Source: Subtercola boreus
GTDB taxonomy: Bacteria; Actinomycetota; Actinomycetes; Actinomycetales; Microbacteriaceae
NCBI RefSeq assembly: GCF_003399625.1
Contig: NZ_NBXA01000021.1
Coordinates: forward strand, 186,001 to 250,000
DNA: 64,000 bases
Direction of reading: 5' to 3'
The notes below the pieces were generated by a model, which was given only the letters and a program-made list of their open reading frames with translations, had not been told where the DNA came from and made no database searches. Positions within the stretch are counted from its first letter, which is position 1. Each line of letters starts with the position of its first letter. Below are positions 8,336-18,711 of this stretch, in pieces. The position numbers and the translations under genes are program-made.

Positions 8336-10471
8336 ATGACGAACTACGCTGACATCGATTTCACCGACCTGCTCGAATTCTCCGCCGACGAGGTCGTCAC
8401 GCACTCGTACGTGCGCGACATCCCGCTCCCGAGCGGCAAGGTCCTCGCCCTACTGACGCTCGACAACGGGCGGGACCACACGCGCCCGTCCACTCTCGGG
8501 CCGGTGACCCTGCTCGAGTACGGCACCGCTCTGGATGCCCTCGCCGCCCGTGCAGCCGCCGGGGAGATCCATGCCGTAGGCGTGACGGGCAAGCCGTTCA
8601 TCCTCGCCGCCGGCGCGGATCTCAGCAAGGTCGGCGAGGTGTCCTCCCGTGACCTCGCCCTCAAAATGGCCCAGCTCGGGCACTTCATGCTGTCGAAGCT
8701 CGGCTCGGTGGGTGTGCCCTCGTTCACGTTCATCAACGGGCTCGCGCTCGGCGGCGGGGTGGAGATCGGCCTGAACGGCGACTACCGCACCGTCGACTCC
8801 GGTATTGCCGCCGCAGCCCTGCCCGAGGTCTTCCTCGGCATCATCCCGGGCTGGGGAGGCGCCTACCTGCTGCCGAACCTGATCGGCATCGAGAACGCCC
8901 TGAAGGTCATCGTCGAGAACCCCCTGAAGAACAACCGCACCCTCAAGGGGCAGGATGTCTTCGACCTTGGCATGGCAGACGCGATCTTCGGCTCGGCGAA
9001 CTTCCTCGAGGAGTCGCTGGTCTGGGCCGACGGCGTGCTCACCGGCCGGATCACCGTCAAGCGCGCCAACGAACCGGGGCGCGTTGAGCGCCTTGTGAAG
9101 TGGGATGCCGCGATCGGCATCGCGCGCAAGATGCTCGAAGGCCGTATCGGTACGGTGGCCCGTTCGCCGTACGCTGCGCTGGACCTGCTCAAGGCTGCCA
9201 AGTCGGGCACCCGCGAGGAAGCGTTCGCCAGGGAGGACGAGGCGCTGGCCGATCTCGTGGCCGGGGACCAGTTCCGCGCGAGCATCTACGCGTTCAACCT
9301 CGTGCAGAAGCGCGCGAAGAAGCCGGCAGGGGCCCCCGACAAGGCACTCGCCAAGAAGGTCACCAAGGTCGGCGTCATCGGAGCAGGTCTCATGGCCTCG
9401 CAGTTCGCGCTGCTCTTTGTGCGCCGTCTGCAGGTGCCCGTCGTCATCACCGACCTCGACCAGGCGCGGGTCGACAAGGGGCTCTCCTACATCCGCGGGG
9501 AGATCGGCACGCTTCTGTCGAAGAAGCGCATCTCCCCCGACGAAGCCAACCGCCTCAACCACCTCATCTCGGGCACGACCGACAAGGCCGACTTCGCCGA
9601 CGCGGACTGGGTGATCGAGGCTGTCTTCGAGGAGCTCGGGGTGAAGCAGGACGTCTTCGCCGACATCGAGCAGTACATCTCCGCGACCGCCGTGCTGGCC
9701 ACCAACACCTCGTCGCTCTCGGTCGAGGCCATCTCGGCGAAGCTGGCGCATCCGGAGCGCGTCGTGGGCTTCCACTTCTTCAACCCGGTGGCCGTGATGC
9801 CGCTGGTGGAGGTCGTGAACACGCCGCAGACCGATGAGGCGACGCTGTCGACCGCGATGGTGACGGCCGCTCTGCTCCGCAAGAACGCGGTGATCACGCG
9901 CGACACCCCCGGGTTCGTCGTGAACCGCATCCTGGCGAAGCTGCTCGGTGAGGCGATGCACGCCGTCGACACCGGAACCCCGTTCGAGGTCGTCAACACG
10001 GCTCTGGATCCCTTCGGGCTGCCGATGTCCTCGTTCGAGCTGCTCGAGCTCGTGGGGCTGAAGGTCGGCGCGCACGTGCTCGACACGCACCACGCGGCCT
10101 TCCCCGACCGGTTCTTCGAGAGCACCAACCTGCACCGGCTCGCCGAGCACGGGAAGATCTTCGAGCGCGACGCCAAGGGCAGGGTCAAGGGCTTCGACAG
10201 GACCGCGGAGAAGATCGTGTCGGGTGGAACGTCGCCCATGACCGGTGAGGAGATCCTGCGGCGCGTCGAGGACGGCCTGGCCGACGAGATCCACCGCATG
10301 CTCGAAGACGACGTGGTGCACGCGGCAGAGGACATCGACCTCTGCATGATCCTCGGTGCCGGCTGGCCGTTCCAGATGGGCGGAGTGACGCCGTACCTCG
10401 ACCGTGTCGGTGCCTCGGAGCGCGTCTTCGGCGACACGTTCCACCACCCCCGCATCGCGGGCGTCGCGTAG
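8336..10471 (+). CDS. fadB: Enoyl-CoA hydratase / 3-hydroxyacyl-CoA dehydrogenase (FadB/FadJ type)
   Basis: A 711-residue bifunctional beta-oxidation enzyme. The N-terminal crotonase domain (about residues 20-300) includes AAGADLSKVG and the oxyanion block GLALGGGVEIGLN. The NAD-binding domain follows from about residue 340 (VGVIGAGLMAS), with the catalytic histidine in VGFHFFNPVAVMPLVEVV, and then two C-terminal dehydrogenase helical domains. Together with the preceding thiolase it converts enoyl-CoA to acetyl-CoA. A strong hairpin lies just after the stop. The order hydratase-dehydrogenase and the length match actinobacterial FadB. Confidence 0.92.
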   Translation: MTNYADIDFTDLLEFSADEVVTHSYVRDIPLPSGKVLALLTLDNGRDHTRPSTLGPVTLLEYGTALDALAARAAAGEIHAVGVTGKPFILAAGADLSKVGEVSSRDLALKMAQLGHFMLSKLGSVGVPSFTFINGLALGGGVEIGLNGDYRTVDSGIAAAALPEVFLGIIPGWGGAYLLPNLIGIENALKVIVENPLKNNRTLKGQDVFDLGMADAIFGSANFLEESLVWADGVLTGRITVKRANEPGRVERLVKWDAAIGIARKMLEGRIGTVARSPYAALDLLKAAKSGTREEAFAREDEALADLVAGDQFRASIYAFNLVQKRAKKPAGAPDKALAKKVTKVGVIGAGLMASQFALLFVRRLQVPVVITDLDQARVDKGLSYIRGEIGTLLSKKRISPDEANRLNHLISGTTDKADFADADWVIEAVFEELGVKQDVFADIEQYISATAVLATNTSSLSVEAISAKLAHPERVVGFHFFNPVAVMPLVEVVNTPQTDEATLSTAMVTAALLRKNAVITRDTPGFVVNRILAKLLGEAMHAVDTGTPFEVVNTALDPFGLPMSSFELLELVGLKVGAHVLDTHHAAFPDRFFESTNLHRLAEHGKIFERDAKGRVKGFDRTAEKIVSGGTSPMTGEEILRRVEDGLADEIHRMLEDDVVHAAEDIDLCMILGAGWPFQMGGVTPYLDRVGASERVFGDTFHHPRIAGVA

Positions 10472-10490
10472 CGCGGGGCCTCCCACACGG

Positions 10491-10540
10491 CGAAAGGCCC
10501 CGTCGGTCATCCACTTCCGGATGCCCGGCGGGGCCTTTCG
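10491..10540. terminator. Bidirectional terminator between fadB and dxs
   Basis: A perfect 12-bp stem, CGAAAGGCCCCG at 10491-10502 pairing with 10529-10540, encloses a 26-base loop. It lies between the convergent stops of fadB (10471) and dxs (10549). The stem reads AAAGG...CCTTT, so T-containing tails occur in both directions. Confidence 0.75.
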
Positions 10541-10548
10541 CGAGACGG

Positions 10549-12492
10549 CTAGTGGGAGTCGAGCTGGCGGGACGAGTCCGCATCGTCGGGCAGGGCGCGG
10601 GCGTGCGGGATCTTGCTGCCGATGACCTGCGCCACGATGTCGCGCGCGATGTGCTGGGGTGTGAGACCCACCCGTTCGAGGATCTCGGAGCGTGAGGCGT
10701 GGTCGAGGAACTCGTCGGGCAGCCCCAACTCGGTGAGCGCCGTGTCGACGCCGGCCGCACGGAGGTCCTGCCGGATGCGGGTGCCGACTCCCCCGACGCG
10801 CACGCCGTCCTCGATGGTCACCACGAGGCGGTGCTCCGCGGCGAGGTCGATGAGGCTCTGGGCGACGGGAACGACCCAGCGCGGATCGATGACCGTCGCC
10901 CCGATGCCCTGTGCCGCGAGCCGCTCCGCGACCTCGAGGCCCATGGCCGCGAACGGACCGACGGTGACGATGAGCACATCCTTCTGGGAAGCGTGCCGGA
11001 GAACATCCACTCCGTCGGAGAGGCGCTCGACAGAGTCGATGGTCGCACTCGCCGCACCCTTCGGGAAGCGAACGACGGTGGGGGCGTCATCCACAGCGAT
11101 CGCCTCGGCGAGCTCCTCACGCAGACGCTCGGCGTCGCGGGGCGCGGCCAGACGGATGTGCGGCACGACCTGCAGGATCGCGAGATCCCACATCCCGTGG
11201 TGACTCGGACCGTCGGGGCCCGTCACACCGGCGCGATCGAGCACGAACGTGACACCGGCCTTGTGCAGGCCGACGTCCATCAGCACCTGGTCGAAGGCGC
11301 GGTTGATGAAGGTCGCGTAGAGGGCCACCACGGGGTGCAGGCCACCGAAGGCGAGGCCGGCGGCACTCGTCACGGCGTGCTGCTCGGCGATTCCCACGTC
11401 GAGCACCCGCTTCGGAAAGCGTTCGGCCATCGTGTGCAGGCCCGTGGGGCGGAGCATCGCGGCGGTGATGCCCACGATGCGGTCGTTGGATGCCGCGAGC
11501 GTGGCGATCTCGGCCGAGAAGACGCTCGTCCACGACGGGCCGCTCGACGCGCCCCCGATGGGCTCGCCCGTCTCGGGGTCGATCTGCCCGACGGCGTGGA
11601 ACTGGTCGGCCTCGTCGTTCCGGGCGGGCAGGTAGCCGCGTCCCTTCTCGGTGATGGCGTGCACGATGACCGGGCCGTGGTACTCCTTGGCCTGGTGGAG
11701 GGCCTCCTCCATGGCGCTGAGGTCGTGGCCGTCGATCGGCCCTAGGTACTTGATCTCGAGGTTGGAGTAGAGCGATTCGTTGTTCGTGAGACGGGAGAGG
11801 AAGCCGTGCATCCCGCCGCGCGCGCCGCGGTAGATGGCCCGGCCGGCCGCACCGAAGTGACTGAACAGCCGCTCGCTCGAGTGGTGCAGATCCTGGTAGC
11901 CGGCCTTCGTGCGGACGCCGTTGAGGTAGCGCGCCATGCCGCCGATCGTCGGGGCATAGGAGCGACCGTTGTCGTTCACCACGATGACCAGGTTGCGGTC
12001 GTTGTCGTCGCTGATGTTGTTGAGCGCCTCCCACGTCATGCCGCCGGTGAGGGCGCCGTCGCCCACCACGGCCACGACGTGCCTGTCGGCCTGGCCGGTC
12101 ATGGTGAAGGCGCGGGAGATGCCGTCGGCCCAGCTCAGCGAGCTGGAGGCGTGCGAGCTCTCGACGACGTCGTGCTCGCTCTCCGAGCGCTGCGGGTAGC
12201 CGGCGAGGCCGCCCTTCTCGCGCAGGCGGCTGAAGTCCTGGCGACCGGTGAGGAGCTTGTGGACGTAGGACTGGTGGCCGGTGTCGAACACGATTGCGTC
12301 GCGCGGCGAGTCGAAGACCCGGTGGATGGCGATGGTCAGCTCGACCACGCCGAGGTTCGGCCCGAGGTGGCCGCCGGTCTTCGACACCTCGGCGATGAGG
12401 AAGTCCCGCACCTCGGCGGCGAGCTGCACCAGCTGCTCCGACGTCAGCGCGTCGAGGTCGCGCGGGCCGTGGATCTTGTCGAGAAGTGTCAC
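10549..12492 (-). CDS. dxs: 1-deoxy-D-xylulose-5-phosphate synthase
   Basis: Thiamine-diphosphate enzyme that condenses pyruvate and glyceraldehyde 3-phosphate, the first step of the MEP isoprenoid pathway; 647 residues. The TPP motif is VVGDGALTGGM...NN, the catalytic glutamate is in GIAEQHAVTSAAGLA, and transketolase domains 2 and 3 follow. I chose the GTG at 12492 (VTLLDKIHGP) over the upstream in-frame ATG at 12534 because AAAGGTGG lies at ribosome-binding distance and family members begin there. A -35/-10 pair is visible at 12570-12542. The gene ends at a shared terminator with fadB. Confidence 0.94.
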   Translation of the reverse strand: MTLLDKIHGPRDLDALTSEQLVQLAAEVRDFLIAEVSKTGGHLGPNLGVVELTIAIHRVFDSPRDAIVFDTGHQSYVHKLLTGRQDFSRLREKGGLAGYPQRSESEHDVVESSHASSSLSWADGISRAFTMTGQADRHVVAVVGDGALTGGMTWEALNNISDDNDRNLVIVVNDNGRSYAPTIGGMARYLNGVRTKAGYQDLHHSSERLFSHFGAAGRAIYRGARGGMHGFLSRLTNNESLYSNLEIKYLGPIDGHDLSAMEEALHQAKEYHGPVIVHAITEKGRGYLPARNDEADQFHAVGQIDPETGEPIGGASSGPSWTSVFSAEIATLAASNDRIVGITAAMLRPTGLHTMAERFPKRVLDVGIAEQHAVTSAAGLAFGGLHPVVALYATFINRAFDQVLMDVGLHKAGVTFVLDRAGVTGPDGPSHHGMWDLAILQVVPHIRLAAPRDAERLREELAEAIAVDDAPTVVRFPKGAASATIDSVERLSDGVDVLRHASQKDVLIVTVGPFAAMGLEVAERLAAQGIGATVIDPRWVVPVAQSLIDLAAEHRLVVTIEDGVRVGGVGTRIRQDLRAAGVDTALTELGLPDEFLDHASRSEILERVGLTPQHIARDIVAQVIGSKIPHARALPDDADSSRQLDSH

Positions 12493-12541
12493 CTGATGCC
12501 ACCTTTCGAGTTCTCGTCGCCCGGAAGAGGGCACCCCTGAG

Positions 12542-12570
12542 TCTATAAGTGCTTCATGAGAACCCTTGAA
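12542..12570 (-). promoter_or_regulatory. Promoter of dxs
   Basis: On the minus strand TTCAAG (12570-12565) and TATAGA (12547-12542) are spaced by 17 bases, a sigma-A-like promoter about 50 bases before the dxs GTG. It means dxs need not depend on the upstream beta-propeller gene for expression. Confidence 0.55.
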
Positions 12571-12602
12571 GGCTGGCGCACGCTTGACAGCGTGAATCGG
12601 GG

Positions 12603-13862
12603 TCAGCCCGTCACGGCCAGCACCTCGTGCTGTGCCGGCGTCGCTCCCCAGTGGTTCACCGCGACGAGATCGAAGGCGTATGTGCCCGGCGTGGTCGGGG
12701 TTCCGGAGATCCGCCCGGTCGACTCGTCGAGGATGAGGCCGGGTGGCAGAACTCCGACACTGGCGAGGACTCTCGGTGCGAGACCGGTGGCGGTGACATC
12801 CAGTGCCGTTTCCACACCCCGGCGAATCGTCGTCGCCAGGGGCGCTGAGGCCAGCGTGGGAGACAGCTCGACGCGCACGATGGCACCGGAGCCGTAATCG
12901 GCCGCGAAGAACCCGCTGCCCGCGAGGGCGACGGCCCGGACGATCGAACCGTGACCGAAGTCGGCGATGGATGTCGCGGCGCCGCCGGCTGCGTCGACAA
13001 CCGTCACCCCGCCGCTGAGCTCGTCGGGCACGAAGGCATCGCCGAACGCGTCGAGGAGTACGCCTGTCGGGTGATGCGGGCCGGCCGGCAGGGTGACCTC
13101 TGCCTTGAGCACAGAACCGTCGGTGGCGAACGTCGAGAGACCGCGAGTGGATGCGACGTAGACCGTTCCCCAGGGATCGACGGCCACCGCGACGGGCCCC
13201 GTGGGGGCGCCCGGACCCTTCGGCAGAACAGCGAACGCCTCCCGCACCGCGCCTGACGCGGACACCTTCGAGATGCGATCGGTCTGCGTCTCGGCCACGT
13301 AGAGGTTCCCTGCTGCATCGGTCGCGAGACCGAGTGGCCGGTCGGCGGAGTCGAGGCGTGCGAAGACCGGCACCACCCGGCCTGTCGCCTCGATCCTGGT
13401 GATGGTCGAGGTACCCCAGTTCGACACGAAGACGGAGCCCGAGGCGTCGGAGGTGATTCCCCGGGGCATCGACCCGACACCGTCGTACGCCCAGTAGGCG
13501 ATGACGGTGCCTGTCGGCGAGATGCGGGTGACCGAATCGGTTCCCGCGCAGGCCACGAAGAGATACCCCTTCGGGTCGATCGTCATCGCCTGCGGACTGG
13601 CGGCGGTGCCGAGTGCCGCGAAGACCCTGGTGAGAGCGCCGCCCGGAGTGATCTTCGAGACGGTGGCGTCGCCCTCGTTCAGCACGTAGACACTGCCTGC
13701 GGCATCAGACACTGCGGCGACGGGCTTGGCGGCGGATCCGAGGGCGGCGGTGACCACAACCGGTGCCGTGGCGTCGGCCGGGCCAGCGGCAGCGATGCCC
13801 GTCAGCGCCAGGATGGCGGTGCCGACGAGGACCGCAGCGAGTCGACGGGTGAGCGGCTTCAC
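12603..13862 (-). CDS. Secreted NHL/Vgb-type beta-propeller protein with C-terminal Ig-like domain
   Basis: A 419-residue exported protein. It has a signal peptide (MKPLTRRLAAVLVGTAILAL...PADA), then about six NHL/SMP-30-like blades with the recurring pattern DAAGNLYVAETQTDRISKV or DASGSVFVSNWGTSTITRI, and a C-terminal putative-Ig block (GVLPPGLILDESTGRISGTP). No cell-wall anchor is visible. Such propellers often bind ligands or cleave lactones (virginiamycin B lyase), but the lyase catalytic residues cannot be assigned here. It is divergent from another secreted propeller gene with the same kind of C-terminal Ig module, suggesting paralogous surface proteins under joint control. Confidence 0.8.
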   Translation of the reverse strand: MKPLTRRLAAVLVGTAILALTGIAAAGPADATAPVVVTAALGSAAKPVAAVSDAAGSVYVLNEGDATVSKITPGGALTRVFAALGTAASPQAMTIDPKGYLFVACAGTDSVTRISPTGTVIAYWAYDGVGSMPRGITSDASGSVFVSNWGTSTITRIEATGRVVPVFARLDSADRPLGLATDAAGNLYVAETQTDRISKVSASGAVREAFAVLPKGPGAPTGPVAVAVDPWGTVYVASTRGLSTFATDGSVLKAEVTLPAGPHHPTGVLLDAFGDAFVPDELSGGVTVVDAAGGAATSIADFGHGSIVRAVALAGSGFFAADYGSGAIVRVELSPTLASAPLATTIRRGVETALDVTATGLAPRVLASVGVLPPGLILDESTGRISGTPTTPGTYAFDLVAVNHWGATPAQHEVLAVTG

Positions 13863-13918
13863 GAGTGTCCATTCCGGTTGGGAGGGGCGCGCGTCGGCCC
13901 CATCGTCCCCCCGAATGG

Positions 13919-13938
13919 TGACAGTCTCTCATCTGTCA
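13919..13938. promoter_or_regulatory. Palindrome in the divergent propeller-gene promoter region
   Basis: TGACAG-N8-CTGTCA is a perfect 6+6 inverted repeat in the 140-base gap between the two divergent secreted-propeller genes. A second small inverted repeat, ATGAC-GAAAA-GTCAT (13986-14000), ends two bases before the ATG of the rightward gene and could mask the start. The regulator is unknown. Confidence 0.45.
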
Positions 13939-14002
13939 CAAAGAATATCCACCACAGGATCTTCTGCTCCAATCTTTCACACTTCATGACGAAAAGTCAT
14001 CT

Positions 14003-15691
14003 ATGGTGGTCACCATGCTGCGAACGCACCAGGCCCCCCACTCCCCCCTCGTCCCCCTCGGTGCGCTCGTCGCGCTCCTTCCCCTCACCCTGGCCGGAAT
14101 ACCCGCCCTTGCCCTCGCCGCGACCACGGTCTACCGGGTGACCTCGACGCTCACCGTGAACGCGCCTCTCGCCGTGGCGGTCGACACGATCGACCACACT
14201 CTCTACGCCGTGAACAGCGCCGGGTCGACGGTGACGGTCTTCCGAGGGGGTGTCTTCGTGCGTGCGCTCAGTATCGGGGCGGATGCGACGGCTGTCGCCG
14301 TCGACAGCACCACCCATACGGCGTACGTCACGAACGCCGGGTCGAGCAACGTGACGGTGATCCGCGCCGACACGGTCGTCGGAACCGTCGGAGTCGGCAC
14401 CGCGCCCACCTCGGTCGCCATCGACGACACGACGGGAACCGCGTATGTCGGCAACCGTCTGAGCAACAGCGTCTCGATCATCCGGGAGACGACGCCGGGT
14501 GCGTTCGCGGCGACCACCGTTCCCGTGGGCACCCTCCCCGTGGCCGTTGCCGTCGACACCGCGACGCACACCGCCTACGTCGTGAACACACTCTCGACCA
14601 ACGTCTCCGAGATCGTCGGCAACGCCGTGGTGCGCACCGTGAGCGTGAATACCGACCCGGATGCGATCGCTGTCGACAGCACCACCCACACCGCCTATGT
14701 CGTGAACAACACCTCGCAGAACGTCTCGGTGATCGAGGGCACGAGCATCCTGACGACGACGGTCCCGGTCGGGGCCGATCCCCGTGCCGTCGCCGTCGAT
14801 CCTGTGACCCACACGGCCTACGTGCTGAACGCGCAGTCGACGAACGTCACCGAGATCCGGGCCAGAGCCGTGCTGCGGACGGTGAGCGTCAACGCGGACC
14901 CCGACTCCCTCGCCGTCGACAGTGCCACCCACACGGCCTACGTCGTGAACAACACCTCGCAGAACGTGTCGGTGATCGAGGGCGAGTCGGCCCTCACCCA
15001 GACGGTCGCCGTCGGGTCGGATGCCCGGCAGATCGTCGTCGACCCGACGCTCGGCTCAGCCATCGTGGCCGATTACGGCAAAAACAGGCTCTCGGTGATC
15101 AGCCGACAGACCAGCCCGACCATCACCAGCGGTACGCCGCCCGCTGCCATCATCGGCGAGCCGTACTCGTTCACCATCACGACCACCGGCACACCGTCGC
15201 CGACCCTGGCGCTCACGGGCGCCCTTCCTCCCGGCCTCGCTTTCGCCGCGGCAGCCGGCAGTGGAACGGGCACCATCAGTGGCACACCGACCTCGCTGCC
15301 CGTCTCGCCTGTTCCGTTCACAGTGACGGCCTCGAACGGTGTCGACCCGGTTGCCTCGGCCACCCTCACGCTCGTCGTGCAGCCCGCCCCGGCGCCACCG
15401 ACCACACCGCCCACGCCGCCGATCGACCCGCTCGCACCCGGCGGCGGCGCCGGCACTGCCGGCGCCGGTACGGCAGGCGGTGGCACCGGCACAGGCATCG
15501 GCACAGGCATCGGCATCCCGAACCGCCCTGGGGTGGGCACCGGAGCGGATGCGCGTCACCTGGCGTCGACAGGCTCCGGTCTGGCCTCGGGATGGTCCAT
15601 CCTGGCGGCTGCTGCCGCTGCTGCGATCCTCGGTCTGGCGGCGACACTGTCGGCGCGGAGGCGCATCCGCCCCCTCACCCGCAGAGTGTGA
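14003..15691 (+). CDS. Surface protein with YVTN beta-propeller repeats and sortase-like sorting signal
   Basis: A 562-residue exported protein. After a signal peptide (residues 1-40) come about eight YVTN-type blades of 40-44 residues with the core AVDSTTHTAYVVNN...NVSVIEG. These are followed by a putative-Ig domain (GALPPGLAFAAAAG...GTISGTP), a Pro-rich linker, a Gly-rich linker, and the C-terminal LASTG motif, a hydrophobic segment (SILAAAAAAAILGLAATL) and RRR. LASTG is an LPXTG variant, so cell-wall attachment by a sortase is likely. Two blades are almost identical at DNA level (14701-14740 and 14944-14983), showing recent internal duplication. Function is unknown; adhesion or ligand binding is possible. 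Confidence 0.8.
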   Translation: MVVTMLRTHQAPHSPLVPLGALVALLPLTLAGIPALALAATTVYRVTSTLTVNAPLAVAVDTIDHTLYAVNSAGSTVTVFRGGVFVRALSIGADATAVAVDSTTHTAYVTNAGSSNVTVIRADTVVGTVGVGTAPTSVAIDDTTGTAYVGNRLSNSVSIIRETTPGAFAATTVPVGTLPVAVAVDTATHTAYVVNTLSTNVSEIVGNAVVRTVSVNTDPDAIAVDSTTHTAYVVNNTSQNVSVIEGTSILTTTVPVGADPRAVAVDPVTHTAYVLNAQSTNVTEIRARAVLRTVSVNADPDSLAVDSATHTAYVVNNTSQNVSVIEGESALTQTVAVGSDARQIVVDPTLGSAIVADYGKNRLSVISRQTSPTITSGTPPAAIIGEPYSFTITTTGTPSPTLALTGALPPGLAFAAAAGSGTGTISGTPTSLPVSPVPFTVTASNGVDPVASATLTLVVQPAPAPPTTPPTPPIDPLAPGGGAGTAGAGTAGGGTGTGIGTGIGIPNRPGVGTGADARHLASTGSGLASGWSILAAAAAAAILGLAATLSARRRIRPLTRRV

Positions 15692-15705
15692 CGCGCGGAG
15701 ACAGC

Positions 15706-15740
15706 GGAATGGCCCCCTCCACGAGGGAGAGGGCCATTCC
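15706..15740. terminator. Bidirectional terminator between propeller gene and acnA
   Basis: A 15-bp stem with one mismatch, 15706-15720 (GGAATGGCCCCCTCC) pairing with 15726-15740, closes a five-base loop. It lies between the convergent ends of the propeller gene (15691) and acnA (15763). Confidence 0.75.
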
Positions 15741-15762
15741 GGCCGAAGCGCCGAGCGTGTTC

Positions 15763-18600
<2,838 letters not shown>

Positions 18601-18711
18601 GGCGTCTTCTCCTTCGCTGACTACGTCAATCTTGTTCGTCTGGGACAACAGTGGCTAGCAAGGGTCCCCTTACCAAAGTATCTTGACGTCGAGATAACTT
18701 TACCACCTGGA

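Noticed and set aside
8450-10510. Long open frame antisense to the FadB gene (686 codons)
   Set aside because: It is the complement of a strongly supported enzyme gene in high-GC DNA; the translation is Arg/His/Asp/Val-rich with no domain or ribosome-binding site.
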